Assembly (NCBI GenBank): GCA_903861195.1
Contig: CAIOTJ010000496.1
Location: forward strand, 1 to 35,354
Length of the DNA stretch: 35,354 nucleotides
Direction of reading: 5' to 3'
Source of the DNA: an uncultured Planctomycetaceae bacterium
Lineage (GTDB): Bacteria; Planctomycetota; Planctomycetia; Planctomycetales; Planctomycetaceae
The notes below the pieces were generated by a model that had not been told where the DNA came from, did not search any database, and was given only the letters and a program-made list of their open reading frames with translations. Made by a program: the position numbers and the translations under genes. Positions within the stretch are counted from its first letter, which is position 1; the number at the start of each line of letters is the position of its first letter. Below, piece by piece: positions 23,218 to 30,293 of the stretch.

Positions 23218-23787
23218 ATGAACGATCTGGTTGGACATCTGTTGTTGTTCTCCCTCTTGGGTGTCGTCTTTTTGATGTTGCCCTTGATCGCGGGGTGGTT
23301 TATTCGCCCGGCTGCTCCCTCAGCGGAAAAGCTGGCGGCCTATGAGTGTGGTGAGCCGACGATCGGTTCATCGTACATTCAATTCGACCTGCGGTTTTAC
23401 GTGGTGGCGCTGCTGTTCATCCTGTTTGACGTCGAAGTGGCTTTCTTCTTCCCCTGGGCGACGATCTACGGGGGGGCGACGGCCCTGATGGATCCGCGGG
23501 TGAGTGCCCCGGCCCGGGCCCAGTTGAGCGAGCGAATGCTGAATGTGGCTCCTGGTTCATTGAGTCCGGAAAACGTCATCACTCCTGCCGCTGCCGAAAT
23601 CTTGGCGTGGACGGGGCTCGCGGACATTTTGATCTTCTTCAGCATTCTGCTGGTGGCGTTCGCCTACGTCTGGAAGCGTGGTGATCTAGACTGGGTCCGC
23701 TCGGTGTCGAGCGCCCGCCGGGTTCGCCCGGTGCGTTCTTCGCCCGGTTCTGGAGCCCCCCCGCGTCTGGCTGAGACCGTCGTCTAG
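23218..23787 (+). CDS. nuoA: NADH-quinone oxidoreductase subunit A, with a long loop
   Basis: 189 residues from the ATG at 23218 (an ATG five codons upstream is also possible). NuoA is a three-helix membrane subunit at the junction of the complex I arms. Helix 1 is at about 6-28, followed by the conserved YECGEP (42-47), RFYVVALLFILFDVEVAFFFPW (59-80), and helix 3 near 129-152 ending KRGDLDW. Most NuoA proteins are about 120-150 residues. Here about 45 extra residues (83-128, PRVSAPARAQLSERM and following) lie between helices 2 and 3, and a basic tail of about 30 residues follows helix 3. In the usual order nuoB would come next; here nuoC follows. Confidence 0.93.
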   Translation: MNDLVGHLLLFSLLGVVFLMLPLIAGWFIRPAAPSAEKLAAYECGEPTIGSSYIQFDLRFYVVALLFILFDVEVAFFFPWATIYGGATALMDPRVSAPARAQLSERMLNVAPGSLSPENVITPAAAEILAWTGLADILIFFSILLVAFAYVWKRGDLDWVRSVSSARRVRPVRSSPGSGAPPRLAETVV

Positions 23788-23840
23788 CTTTGTTTGCTTC
23801 CGGTTTGTCGGGAGCTGGTGTTCCTTGAGAGTGTGGTGCG

Positions 23841-24368
23841 ATGAATTTCCAAGACATGCACTCCAGGTTGGTCAGCCAATTTGGGGGTCGGATCACCGGG
23901 GTCAATGCGGAAAACATCGATCCGTGGATCGAAGTGGAACCGGCTGCGATTCTCGAGGTTTGCGAATTCCTCAAGTCGGAATCGGACCTGCTTTTCGACT
24001 CGCTCAACAATCTGTGTGCAACCGATTGGTTTGATGCCGATCCGAAGAAACAGGCCAAGTTGGGCGAGCCTCGCGTTGAGGTGGTCTACCACCTCTACAG
24101 TTTTTCTCTGCGACACACCTTGATGTTGAAGGTCAAGCTGCCGCGCTGGCAAGGAGGAATCGCCGGTGAGTTGCCTGGGTTACCGACCGTGTCGGGGGTC
24201 TGGGCCGTGGCGGATTGGCATGAGCGTGAAGCGTTTGACCTGGTGGGGGTGAATTTCATCGGTCATCCAGATCTGCGACGGATCCTGTGTTCCGAAGACT
24301 GGGTGGGACATCCCCTGCGTCGCGATTACGAGTTTCCGCTGGAGTATCACGGCATTCGTGCCAAGTGA
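23841..24368 (+). CDS. nuoC: NADH-quinone oxidoreductase subunit C
   Basis: 175 residues. NuoC is a peripheral hydrophilic subunit of complex I next to NuoD. Recognisable features are the N-terminal alpha-beta domain, LCATDWFDADPKKQ, VYHLYSFSLRHTLMLKVKLPR, and the signature VWAVADWHEREAFDLVGVNFIGHPDLRRIL, followed by W-GHPLRRDYEFP. It is separate from NuoD; some bacteria have a fused NuoCD. It starts 53 bp after nuoA, where nuoB would normally lie; no other open frame fits in that gap. Confidence 0.95.
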   Translation: MNFQDMHSRLVSQFGGRITGVNAENIDPWIEVEPAAILEVCEFLKSESDLLFDSLNNLCATDWFDADPKKQAKLGEPRVEVVYHLYSFSLRHTLMLKVKLPRWQGGIAGELPGLPTVSGVWAVADWHEREAFDLVGVNFIGHPDLRRILCSEDWVGHPLRRDYEFPLEYHGIRAK

Positions 24369-24425
24369 TTACCGCGCCTGTCGTCCTTGAATCGCTGATT
24401 CTCCGCACTTCAACCGAGTTACCAA

Positions 24426-25664
24426 ATGGCTCTGCACCTGGAAGATCCCCGTATTGTCGAGTTTGACGTCCGCACCGATGAGATGCTCGTCAACATGGGG
24501 CCCCAGCATCCGAGTACGCATGGAGTACTGCGGTTGTTGCTGCGAACGGACGGTGAGGTGGTCAGTCAGGTCATTCCGCACCTCGGTTACCTTCATCGGT
24601 CCGCTGAAAAAATCGGAGAGAACCTCTCCCTTCCCCAGTGGATTCCCTACACTGACCGGATGGATTATCTGGCGGGAATGAACATGAATCTGGGCCTCTC
24701 GCTCGCGGCCGAGAAGCTCATGGGGATGGAAGTTCCGCCGAAGGCAATGGAGTTGCGGGTCTTGATCGGCGAGATGGGCCGCATTGCGAGTCATCTGGTC
24801 GGAATGGGGGCCTATGGCCTGGATCTGGGAACTTTCAGTCCCTTCCTGTACGCATTTCGCGAGCGGGAGATCATCCTCGATCTGTTCGAAGAAGTGTGCG
24901 GAGCCCGGCTGACCTATTCGTACATCACTCCCGGTGGTGTGACCCACGATCTGCCGGCGAAGATTACGATTCCTCCCGGATTGGCGGCATTGACCGGGAA
25001 ATCTGCCAACCTTCAGATGTCGTGGATTGAAGCCTGCAGTCTGTTCCTCGACTGGCTGGAAAAGCGAATTCCCGAATACCATACGCTTTTGACCACCAAC
25101 CAGATCTTCATCAAGCGGACCGCGGGGCTGGGCATCATGGATCGGGAGATGGCAATCTCCTACGGCTGCACCGGACCTGTTCTTCGCGGCAGCGGAGTCG
25201 ATCATGATCTCCGCCGGGATGGAGAGCCGATCTACACCAGAATGTACTCGGGCTATGAGTTTGACGTGCCGGTGGCCCCCTTTGCGAGTGCCCCACCGGA
25301 ATGTGTGTTGGGCGACAACTGGTGTCGGTTCTATGTGCGGATGATGGAGGTCGTCCAATCCATTCGGTTGGTCCGGCAGGCCATGCAGAAGTACCCCACA
25401 GCCGGAGGAGAGCATCGCATTCCGTTCAAACAGGCTCAGAAGCTCCCCAGGAAAGAGGTCTACCTCGAAACGGAATGTCCCCGTGGGCAGATGGGTTTCT
25501 ATCTGATCGGGAACGACAGCAATCTTCCCTGGCGAGCACGGGCCAAGAGTTCTTCGTTCTGCAATCTGTCAGTCACCGAGGCCCTGTGTGCTGGCTGTCT
25601 GATTGCCGACATTCCGGCGATCGTGGGCTCGCTTGACATTGTGATGGGAGAGATCGACCGCTGA
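24426..25664 (+). CDS. nuoD: NADH-quinone oxidoreductase subunit D
   Basis: 412 residues. NuoD is the 49-kDa-type subunit, related to the large subunit of NiFe hydrogenases, and forms the quinone-binding pocket with NuoB. Conserved motifs are MLVNMGPQHPSTHGVLRLLL with the quinone-pocket histidine, PHLGYLHRSAEKIGE, YTDRMDYLAGM, ELRVLIGEMGRIASHL, and the C-terminal PRGQMGFYLIGNDS and PWRARAKSSSF. The C-terminus ends with DIVMGEIDR, the standard family ending. No other nuo genes follow; the next gene, at 26318, is transcribed in the opposite direction. Confidence 0.97.
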   Translation: MALHLEDPRIVEFDVRTDEMLVNMGPQHPSTHGVLRLLLRTDGEVVSQVIPHLGYLHRSAEKIGENLSLPQWIPYTDRMDYLAGMNMNLGLSLAAEKLMGMEVPPKAMELRVLIGEMGRIASHLVGMGAYGLDLGTFSPFLYAFREREIILDLFEEVCGARLTYSYITPGGVTHDLPAKITIPPGLAALTGKSANLQMSWIEACSLFLDWLEKRIPEYHTLLTTNQIFIKRTAGLGIMDREMAISYGCTGPVLRGSGVDHDLRRDGEPIYTRMYSGYEFDVPVAPFASAPPECVLGDNWCRFYVRMMEVVQSIRLVRQAMQKYPTAGGEHRIPFKQAQKLPRKEVYLETECPRGQMGFYLIGNDSNLPWRARAKSSSFCNLSVTEALCAGCLIADIPAIVGSLDIVMGEIDR

Positions 25665-25826
25665 CTGCGGCCAGATCCCGTTGCATTACGGTCACGTCTC
25701 TGCCGTGGCAGGCCTACGGTATGTTGCCTCTCTGGATCCAATTGACGGATCCTGGTCTCAATTTTACGTCAGCTGCGTTCCGTCTGGTCTCTGAGGGCGA
25801 ACCAAGGCTGGGTGATCTGGCAGCCA

Positions 25827-26318
25827 TCAGCTCTGCTGATCGAAGATTTGAAATCCCGCGGACAAATAGAGTTTGAGTGCCGCGGGATGATCATCAGAGC
25901 AGGTATGCAGCCAGACTCGGGACGGATTCGTTGACCACGCCTGATTCAGGACCAGCGTCAGCAAACGTCGCCCCAAACCGCAGCCGGTCCACGCGGGGAA
26001 CAGGCCGAAAAACTTGATCTCGACTTCCGTGCTTTGACGGCGGTCCAATTCGGCAAAGCCGACCAGCCGATCGCCCCGGAAGAGTTGGAGCACCTCGACC
26101 CTGGGATCATGAATGATCTCGGACAATTCGAGATCGGTCACCTCATTGCGTGAGTACCAGTTCCAAGGCTGTCCTACCGTATTGAACATCCAGCGGTAGT
26201 GGGACAGCTCTGGCGCAATCAGCAGTTCGATCGTGAGGAGACGGCCTGCGTCCGGCACAGGACGCACCATCTCGTTCATTTGCGAAGGCTTGCGCTGCTC
26301 CAGAAACCACACGGTCAT
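25827..26318 (-). CDS. GNAT-family N-acetyltransferase
   Basis: 163 residues. GNAT enzymes transfer an acetyl group from acetyl-CoA to an amine. The fold elements are present: a beta-strand block VEVLQLFRGDRLVGFAELDRR, then VEIKFFGLFPAWTGCGLGRRLL with the acetyl-CoA motif A pattern (Q/R-x-x-G-x-G/A seen as TGCGLGRRLL), and a C-terminal HPAALKLYLSAGFQIF, where the Tyr and the AGF motif are typical. The N-terminal half includes a Trp/Tyr-rich segment (YRWMFNTVGQPWNWYSR). The substrate cannot be told. It is convergent with the nuo genes and followed on its own strand by nothing nearby. Confidence 0.85.
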   Translation of the reverse strand: MTVWFLEQRKPSQMNEMVRPVPDAGRLLTIELLIAPELSHYRWMFNTVGQPWNWYSRNEVTDLELSEIIHDPRVEVLQLFRGDRLVGFAELDRRQSTEVEIKFFGLFPAWTGCGLGRRLLTLVLNQAWSTNPSRVWLHTCSDDHPAALKLYLSAGFQIFDQQS

Positions 26319-26352
26319 GGAAGGGCGGGGCCGTCCTGAACCGGGCGGCGAG

Positions 26353-26658
26353 TCATGGATTGGCCTTGGGACGCTTCAGGATCGCCCGCTCGATCGTGTT
26401 GATCGCGCGCATCCCAGCACTCTGTCCCTTCACATCACTGAGACCAGACACGACCTCCCAGCCCTCTTCTCCATGCTGGTTCAGGATCTCTTCCGTGGCT
26501 CGTACTATCTTGTATTCCCACCTGGTCAGCCCGGGATGGGCGGGGGGCTGGGCCTGGGTCGACTTCAACAGCGTTGGTCCCAGCAGCAGGGTTGTCAAAC
26601 ACAGACCCAGGCATGACAGGGAAGCCAACACACGGGAGGAGCGGGGCATGGGAGGCAT
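26353..26658 (-). CDS. Small exported DUF4177-like protein
   Basis: 101 residues. An N-terminal signal peptide (about 1-36, basic start RSSRV, hydrophobic CLGLCLTTLLLGPTLL, ending TQAQ) precedes a short domain with the DUF4177 pattern: WEYKIVRATEEILNQHGEEGWEVVSGL, with Leu-Asn-x-x-Gly-x-x-Gly-Trp-Glu-Val typical of the family, and a C-terminal ERAILKRPK. DUF4177 proteins are small and of unknown function. The stop is 35 bp from the GNAT gene start on the same strand, so the two may share a transcript. An alternative ATG at 26649 would shorten it by three residues. Confidence 0.78.
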   Translation of the reverse strand: MPPMPRSSRVLASLSCLGLCLTTLLLGPTLLKSTQAQPPAHPGLTRWEYKIVRATEEILNQHGEEGWEVVSGLSDVKGQSAGMRAINTIERAILKRPKANP

Positions 26659-26770
26659 CTCCAGACAAGGGACAGGGGAAGTTCAGCTCAACCGCGATTG
26701 TATCGGCAATGCCCCAGATTGCAGCAGTCAGCGCCGTCGAGTTCTGTGAGTCCGAATTGGATTGACCAAT

Positions 26771-28159
26771 TCAGTCTTCCGCGGCACTGCCGTCACCGCA
26801 CATCTTGACTATACGGGGGTCAAAACGGGCCACAATCTCGACCAGGTCGCACTGTTGCGCCATGACCTGGTCGATCCGCTTGTAGGCGTAGGGGACTTCG
26901 TCCGCTCCCGCGGAGAGGACGGTGATCCCCCGCTTCTTGAGGTCATTTTGCACGGCCTTCCAGGTGTAGGTGTCTTTCGCCTTCGTGCGTGACATGGCGC
27001 GGCCCGCACCATGCGACGCCGACCTCAGGCTGGATTCGTTCCCGCGGCCGCGAACCACGTATCCGGGGTCGGCCATCGATCCGGGAATCACCCCCAGCAC
27101 ACCCAGTCCTGCGGGAGTCGCTCCTTTGCGGTGGACAATCAATTCCCGCCCATCATGAATTTCCTTCCAGGCGAAGTTGTGATGGTTCTCGACGCCCGCG
27201 ATCTTTTGGGATCCAATCAGTTTTCCCACCAGGCGGTGAATCACGTCATGATTGGCGGCCGCATATTCTCCCATAAGATTCATGGCTGCCCAGTACTCCT
27301 GTCCCGCCTCGCTCGCCAAATCAAGCCAGGCGAGGCGACCGAACTCGGTGTATCGCTTCGAGAGCCTTCCTTGGGCAATCGCGGAATAGGTGCTGCAGAC
27401 GGCGGCTCCGGCTCCCCGGCTTCCCGAATGACTCAGCAGCGCCACATATTCCCCCGCCGCCAAACCGAGATCGGCTGCGGATTCGGCCAGTGTCAGCACA
27501 CCGAACTCCGCGAAGTGATTCCCCGAACCCGAGGTGCCCAGCTGCTTCCAGGCCTTGTCCTTGTTCTCACGAGTGACCCGACTCACCTGCCAGTCGAGGT
27601 CCATCACGGGGTGTTGTTGGGGGCGTTCGTGCTGTCCGCCCACCCCGAAACGGGTTCCTTTTTCGAGCGCCTGCTGAAAGATATCGAACTGGTCTTCGAG
27701 TGCGGCCGGTGGGAGATCGAACACCGAGAGCTTCATCCGACAGGCGATGTCGACCCCAACCGCGTAGGGAATGACCGCGTTTTCACAAGCGAGAACGCCG
27801 CCGATGGGAAGGCCATATCCCACATGAGCATCGGGCATGAGTGCGCCCCGCCGGGAGACTGGTACCAAGCACGATTGCCGCATCTGCGCATGGGCGGCGA
27901 CATCGATGTCGCTTCCCCAAGTTTGATATGGGGCGGGCGCGGCGGGGGTGTACTCCTGCTCGGCGATCAGTTCCCGGGCGAGTTGACCGAAGTGAGGATC
28001 GGCGAGATGTTCGGAGGGGGCCGCGATGACCTGGCGAATGAACTCCTTCAATTGGGAGCCTCGTAATCCTCCGGTTTGGGCGATCGATTGGATCCCCTGG
28101 ATCGCTTGGGGGATACAGATCTCCGGAACGCCCAGCTTCTTCAATTGAGTCGTGTTCAT
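26771..28159 (-). CDS. rtcB: RtcB-type RNA 3'-phosphate/5'-OH ligase
   Basis: 462 residues. RtcB seals broken or spliced RNA by joining 2',3'-cyclic phosphate or 3'-phosphate ends to 5'-OH ends with GTP and Mn2+. All key residues are in place: MPDAHVGYGLPIGGVLA (108-124), the metal ligand C140 in GVDIACRM, H215 in GTSGSGNHF, H244 in LLSHSGSRG, H327 in ENHHNFAWKE, HRKGATPA, PGSMADPGYVVRG, and the guanylylated histidine H383 in ASHGAGRAMSR. The ATG at 28159 begins MNTTQLKKLG. The archease cofactor gene and RtcA are not adjacent. It stands alone in its neighbourhood. The planctomycete RNA substrate is unknown. Confidence 0.95.
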   Translation of the reverse strand: MNTTQLKKLGVPEICIPQAIQGIQSIAQTGGLRGSQLKEFIRQVIAAPSEHLADPHFGQLARELIAEQEYTPAAPAPYQTWGSDIDVAAHAQMRQSCLVPVSRRGALMPDAHVGYGLPIGGVLACENAVIPYAVGVDIACRMKLSVFDLPPAALEDQFDIFQQALEKGTRFGVGGQHERPQQHPVMDLDWQVSRVTRENKDKAWKQLGTSGSGNHFAEFGVLTLAESAADLGLAAGEYVALLSHSGSRGAGAAVCSTYSAIAQGRLSKRYTEFGRLAWLDLASEAGQEYWAAMNLMGEYAAANHDVIHRLVGKLIGSQKIAGVENHHNFAWKEIHDGRELIVHRKGATPAGLGVLGVIPGSMADPGYVVRGRGNESSLRSASHGAGRAMSRTKAKDTYTWKAVQNDLKKRGITVLSAGADEVPYAYKRIDQVMAQQCDLVEIVARFDPRIVKMCGDGSAAED

Positions 28160-28867
28160 GCGAAATTCGGGGACCGAGAAGCGACGGGAACGGGGGAGTG
28201 CTCGGAATGATTCCCCGCAAAGCCCAGTCTGAGTCTGTTTCCAGTGACACGGTTCAGGCGGTTTGGGTTCGATTCATCGCAACGCTGAGGCAGCGGTCCC
28301 ACGCCTCTCCCAAAACACTGTGGACATGTGAATCCATTTCGGACTCGAAATTGGATGCGCGCCTGAGGATTCACAGAAAAATCGCACACCAAGAATCGAC
28401 AGCAACTTGAGTTCTTCGACCCACGGACACCGACCGCACCGTGGATCCTCGACGGTCACAACGCCCTTCCAGAACTTTCCCCGATTCTGCGGACCCTGAC
28501 GCACGTAAGTCCCGCCGGGGGCCTTCGTCACCTTGAGGTTCTCGGGACCGGCCGAACACATCGACTGTATCGGCTCTCGTCATCCGCGCAGCTGTTCTCG
28601 CGCGCACTTCGAGCGATTGCATGTCCCAGCGACTCCGCTCGCCCTTCCAGTGCGCCTGGTGTTGGCTGTCTTCTGGAGTCTTGACGTTCGGGACGAGCAT
28701 TCCTGGAATGGCCCAAGAGCCCCGTGCCGTTCCCTCCCCGATTTGAGTCGATCAAAGAGGCTTGCAATTGGGACGGAACCTCTTTGAGATCGCCGAGTGA
28801 GACCCGGCAGATGCCGCGGATATGTCTGCAACCCTGGAACGACTGGAAGATGCTCTGTCGCGGTCGC
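28160..28867. other. Gene-free stretch between rtcB and the DUF1501 gene
   Basis: 708 bp. Small open frames occur on both strands (for example 28274-28561 minus and 28533-28787 plus) but none has recognisable domains, good composition or a ribosome site. No inverted repeat pair typical of an insertion sequence, no T-tract terminator and no tRNA signature were seen. It could be a decayed gene or a regulatory region. Confidence 0.4.
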
Positions 28868-30286
28868 TCAGGCCAGAATTCCCTGGACCAGATTGCCGTG
28901 GATGTCGGTCAGCCGGTAGTCCCTCCCCTGGAACCGATAGGTCAACCGGGTGTGGTCGAAACCGAGGAGATGGAGCAGCGTGGCGTGTAGATCGTGCACG
29001 TGGACGGGATCGCTCGCGACCTGGAATCCGAGTTCATCGGTGGTGCCATGGATGTGGCCCGCCTTGATTCCCCCTCCCGCCAGCCACAGGCTGAAACACC
29101 GATTGTGGTGATCACGTCCATCATTGCCCCCCTGAACCATCGGAGTACGGCCGAACTCACCCCCCCAAATCACAATCGTATCATTCAGCAGACCGCGCTC
29201 CTTGAGATCGAGAATCAAAGCGGCACTCGCTTGGTCGGTATCGAGCGAATTCTGCCGGACTCCCGCCGTCAGGTTGCCATGCTGGTCCCAAGCCTCGTGG
29301 AACAACTGTACGAAGCGCACCCCGCGTTCCACCAGGCGGCGGGCCAACAGACAGTTCCGGGCGAAATTGGCGTCCTTGGGGTTCTTGATGCCGTAGCGGT
29401 CCAAGGTGGCCGGCGTTTCCTGACCGAGGTCCATCAGTTCCGGCGCACTGGTTTGAAGTCGGTAGGCCATCTCATAGCTTTGCACCCGCGAGGCGATCTC
29501 CGGATCCCGGACCTGCTGCAGCGCCAGATCGTTGAGTTGACGAAGGGCATCGATCGACTCCCGCTGCGACTCTTGATCGATCCCCGGAGGATTCGAGAGG
29601 TAGAGAACGGGATCTCCTGTGTTGCGGAAGGGAATTCCTCCATAGGTCGTGGGGAGGAATCCACACCCGTAGTTGCTTGCGCCGCCACTGGTTCCCTTGG
29701 CGCTTGTCAGAACCACATAGCCGGGAAGGTCGGCGGCTTCACTCCCGAGTCCGTACAGTGTCCAGGATCCAAAACTCGGGCGACCGAATTGCTGTGTCCC
29801 CGAGTTCATCATGATCTGGGCGGGAGCATGATTGACCGCTTCGGTCTGCATGGTGCGGATCAGGCAGAGTTCGTCAGCGACCTTGGCGGTGTGGGGAAGC
29901 ACCTCGCTGAGTTCCATGCCGCACTGCCCATGTTTCGCAAAGGAAAACTTGGGGCCCAGGAGTGCGGAATTGGGGTTGATGAAGGCGGCCCGATAACCCT
30001 TGAGCAGATCGGCCGGCGGGAGTTGGCCATTGCGCTTGGCCAACTCCGGCTTGAAGTCAAACAGTTCCAGATGGCTGGGAGCGCCCGCCTGGAAGATGTA
30101 GATGACCCGTTTGGCACGGGGGGGGTGATGAGGTTCCCGGGGAGCCAGAGGATTGGCCGCCGGCTGGGGGGACTCCGATGCAAGCAGCGAGCGGGCTGCC
30201 AACGTGGCCAGACCCAGACCGCAATCACGCAGGAACCATCGTCGGCGGAGCAGTTGGGCGTGCAGCTTTTGGATTTCGGCAGACAT
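28868..30286 (-). CDS. DUF1501-family protein with Tat-like signal
   Basis: 472 residues from the ATG at 30286. DUF1501 proteins are alkaline-phosphatase/sulfatase-fold proteins common in Planctomycetes and are nearly always paired with a PSCyt1/DUF1549/DUF1553 protein. The N-terminus has RRRWFLRDCGLGLATLAARSLL, a Tat-like export signal. Conserved blocks are KRVIYIFQAGAPSHLELFDFKP, FAKHGQCGMELSEVLPHTAKVADELCLIRTM, VNHAPAQIMMNSG, PSFGSWTLYGLGSE, RYGIKNPKDANFARNCLLARRLVERGVRFVQL, WDQHGNL, DTIVIWGGEFGRTPM and DGRDHHN. The arrangement suggests metal-dependent hydrolase ligands. Its substrate is unknown, although sulfated polysaccharides are often proposed. It follows the partner gene after 7 bp. 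Confidence 0.95.
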   Translation of the reverse strand: MSAEIQKLHAQLLRRRWFLRDCGLGLATLAARSLLASESPQPAANPLAPREPHHPPRAKRVIYIFQAGAPSHLELFDFKPELAKRNGQLPPADLLKGYRAAFINPNSALLGPKFSFAKHGQCGMELSEVLPHTAKVADELCLIRTMQTEAVNHAPAQIMMNSGTQQFGRPSFGSWTLYGLGSEAADLPGYVVLTSAKGTSGGASNYGCGFLPTTYGGIPFRNTGDPVLYLSNPPGIDQESQRESIDALRQLNDLALQQVRDPEIASRVQSYEMAYRLQTSAPELMDLGQETPATLDRYGIKNPKDANFARNCLLARRLVERGVRFVQLFHEAWDQHGNLTAGVRQNSLDTDQASAALILDLKERGLLNDTIVIWGGEFGRTPMVQGGNDGRDHHNRCFSLWLAGGGIKAGHIHGTTDELGFQVASDPVHVHDLHATLLHLLGFDHTRLTYRFQGRDYRLTDIHGNLVQGILA

Positions 30287-30293
30287 GGAAGCC

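Noticed and set aside
24369-25415. 348-codon open frame on the minus strand opposite nuoD
   Set aside because: It lies entirely within a perfectly conserved nuoD, has no recognisable domain and is a high-GC antisense shadow.
27011-28066. 351-codon plus-strand frame opposite rtcB
   Set aside because: RtcB with all catalytic residues is on the other strand.
28265-28275. GGGTTCGATTC resembling a tRNA T-loop
   Set aside because: The flanking bases do not form a T-stem, and no acceptor stem or anticodon arm can be built.
28274-28561. 95-codon minus-strand frame between rtcB and DUF1501
   Set aside because: Slightly protein-like, but no family, no ribosome site and overlapping frames of similar length; not enough to call a gene or pseudogene.
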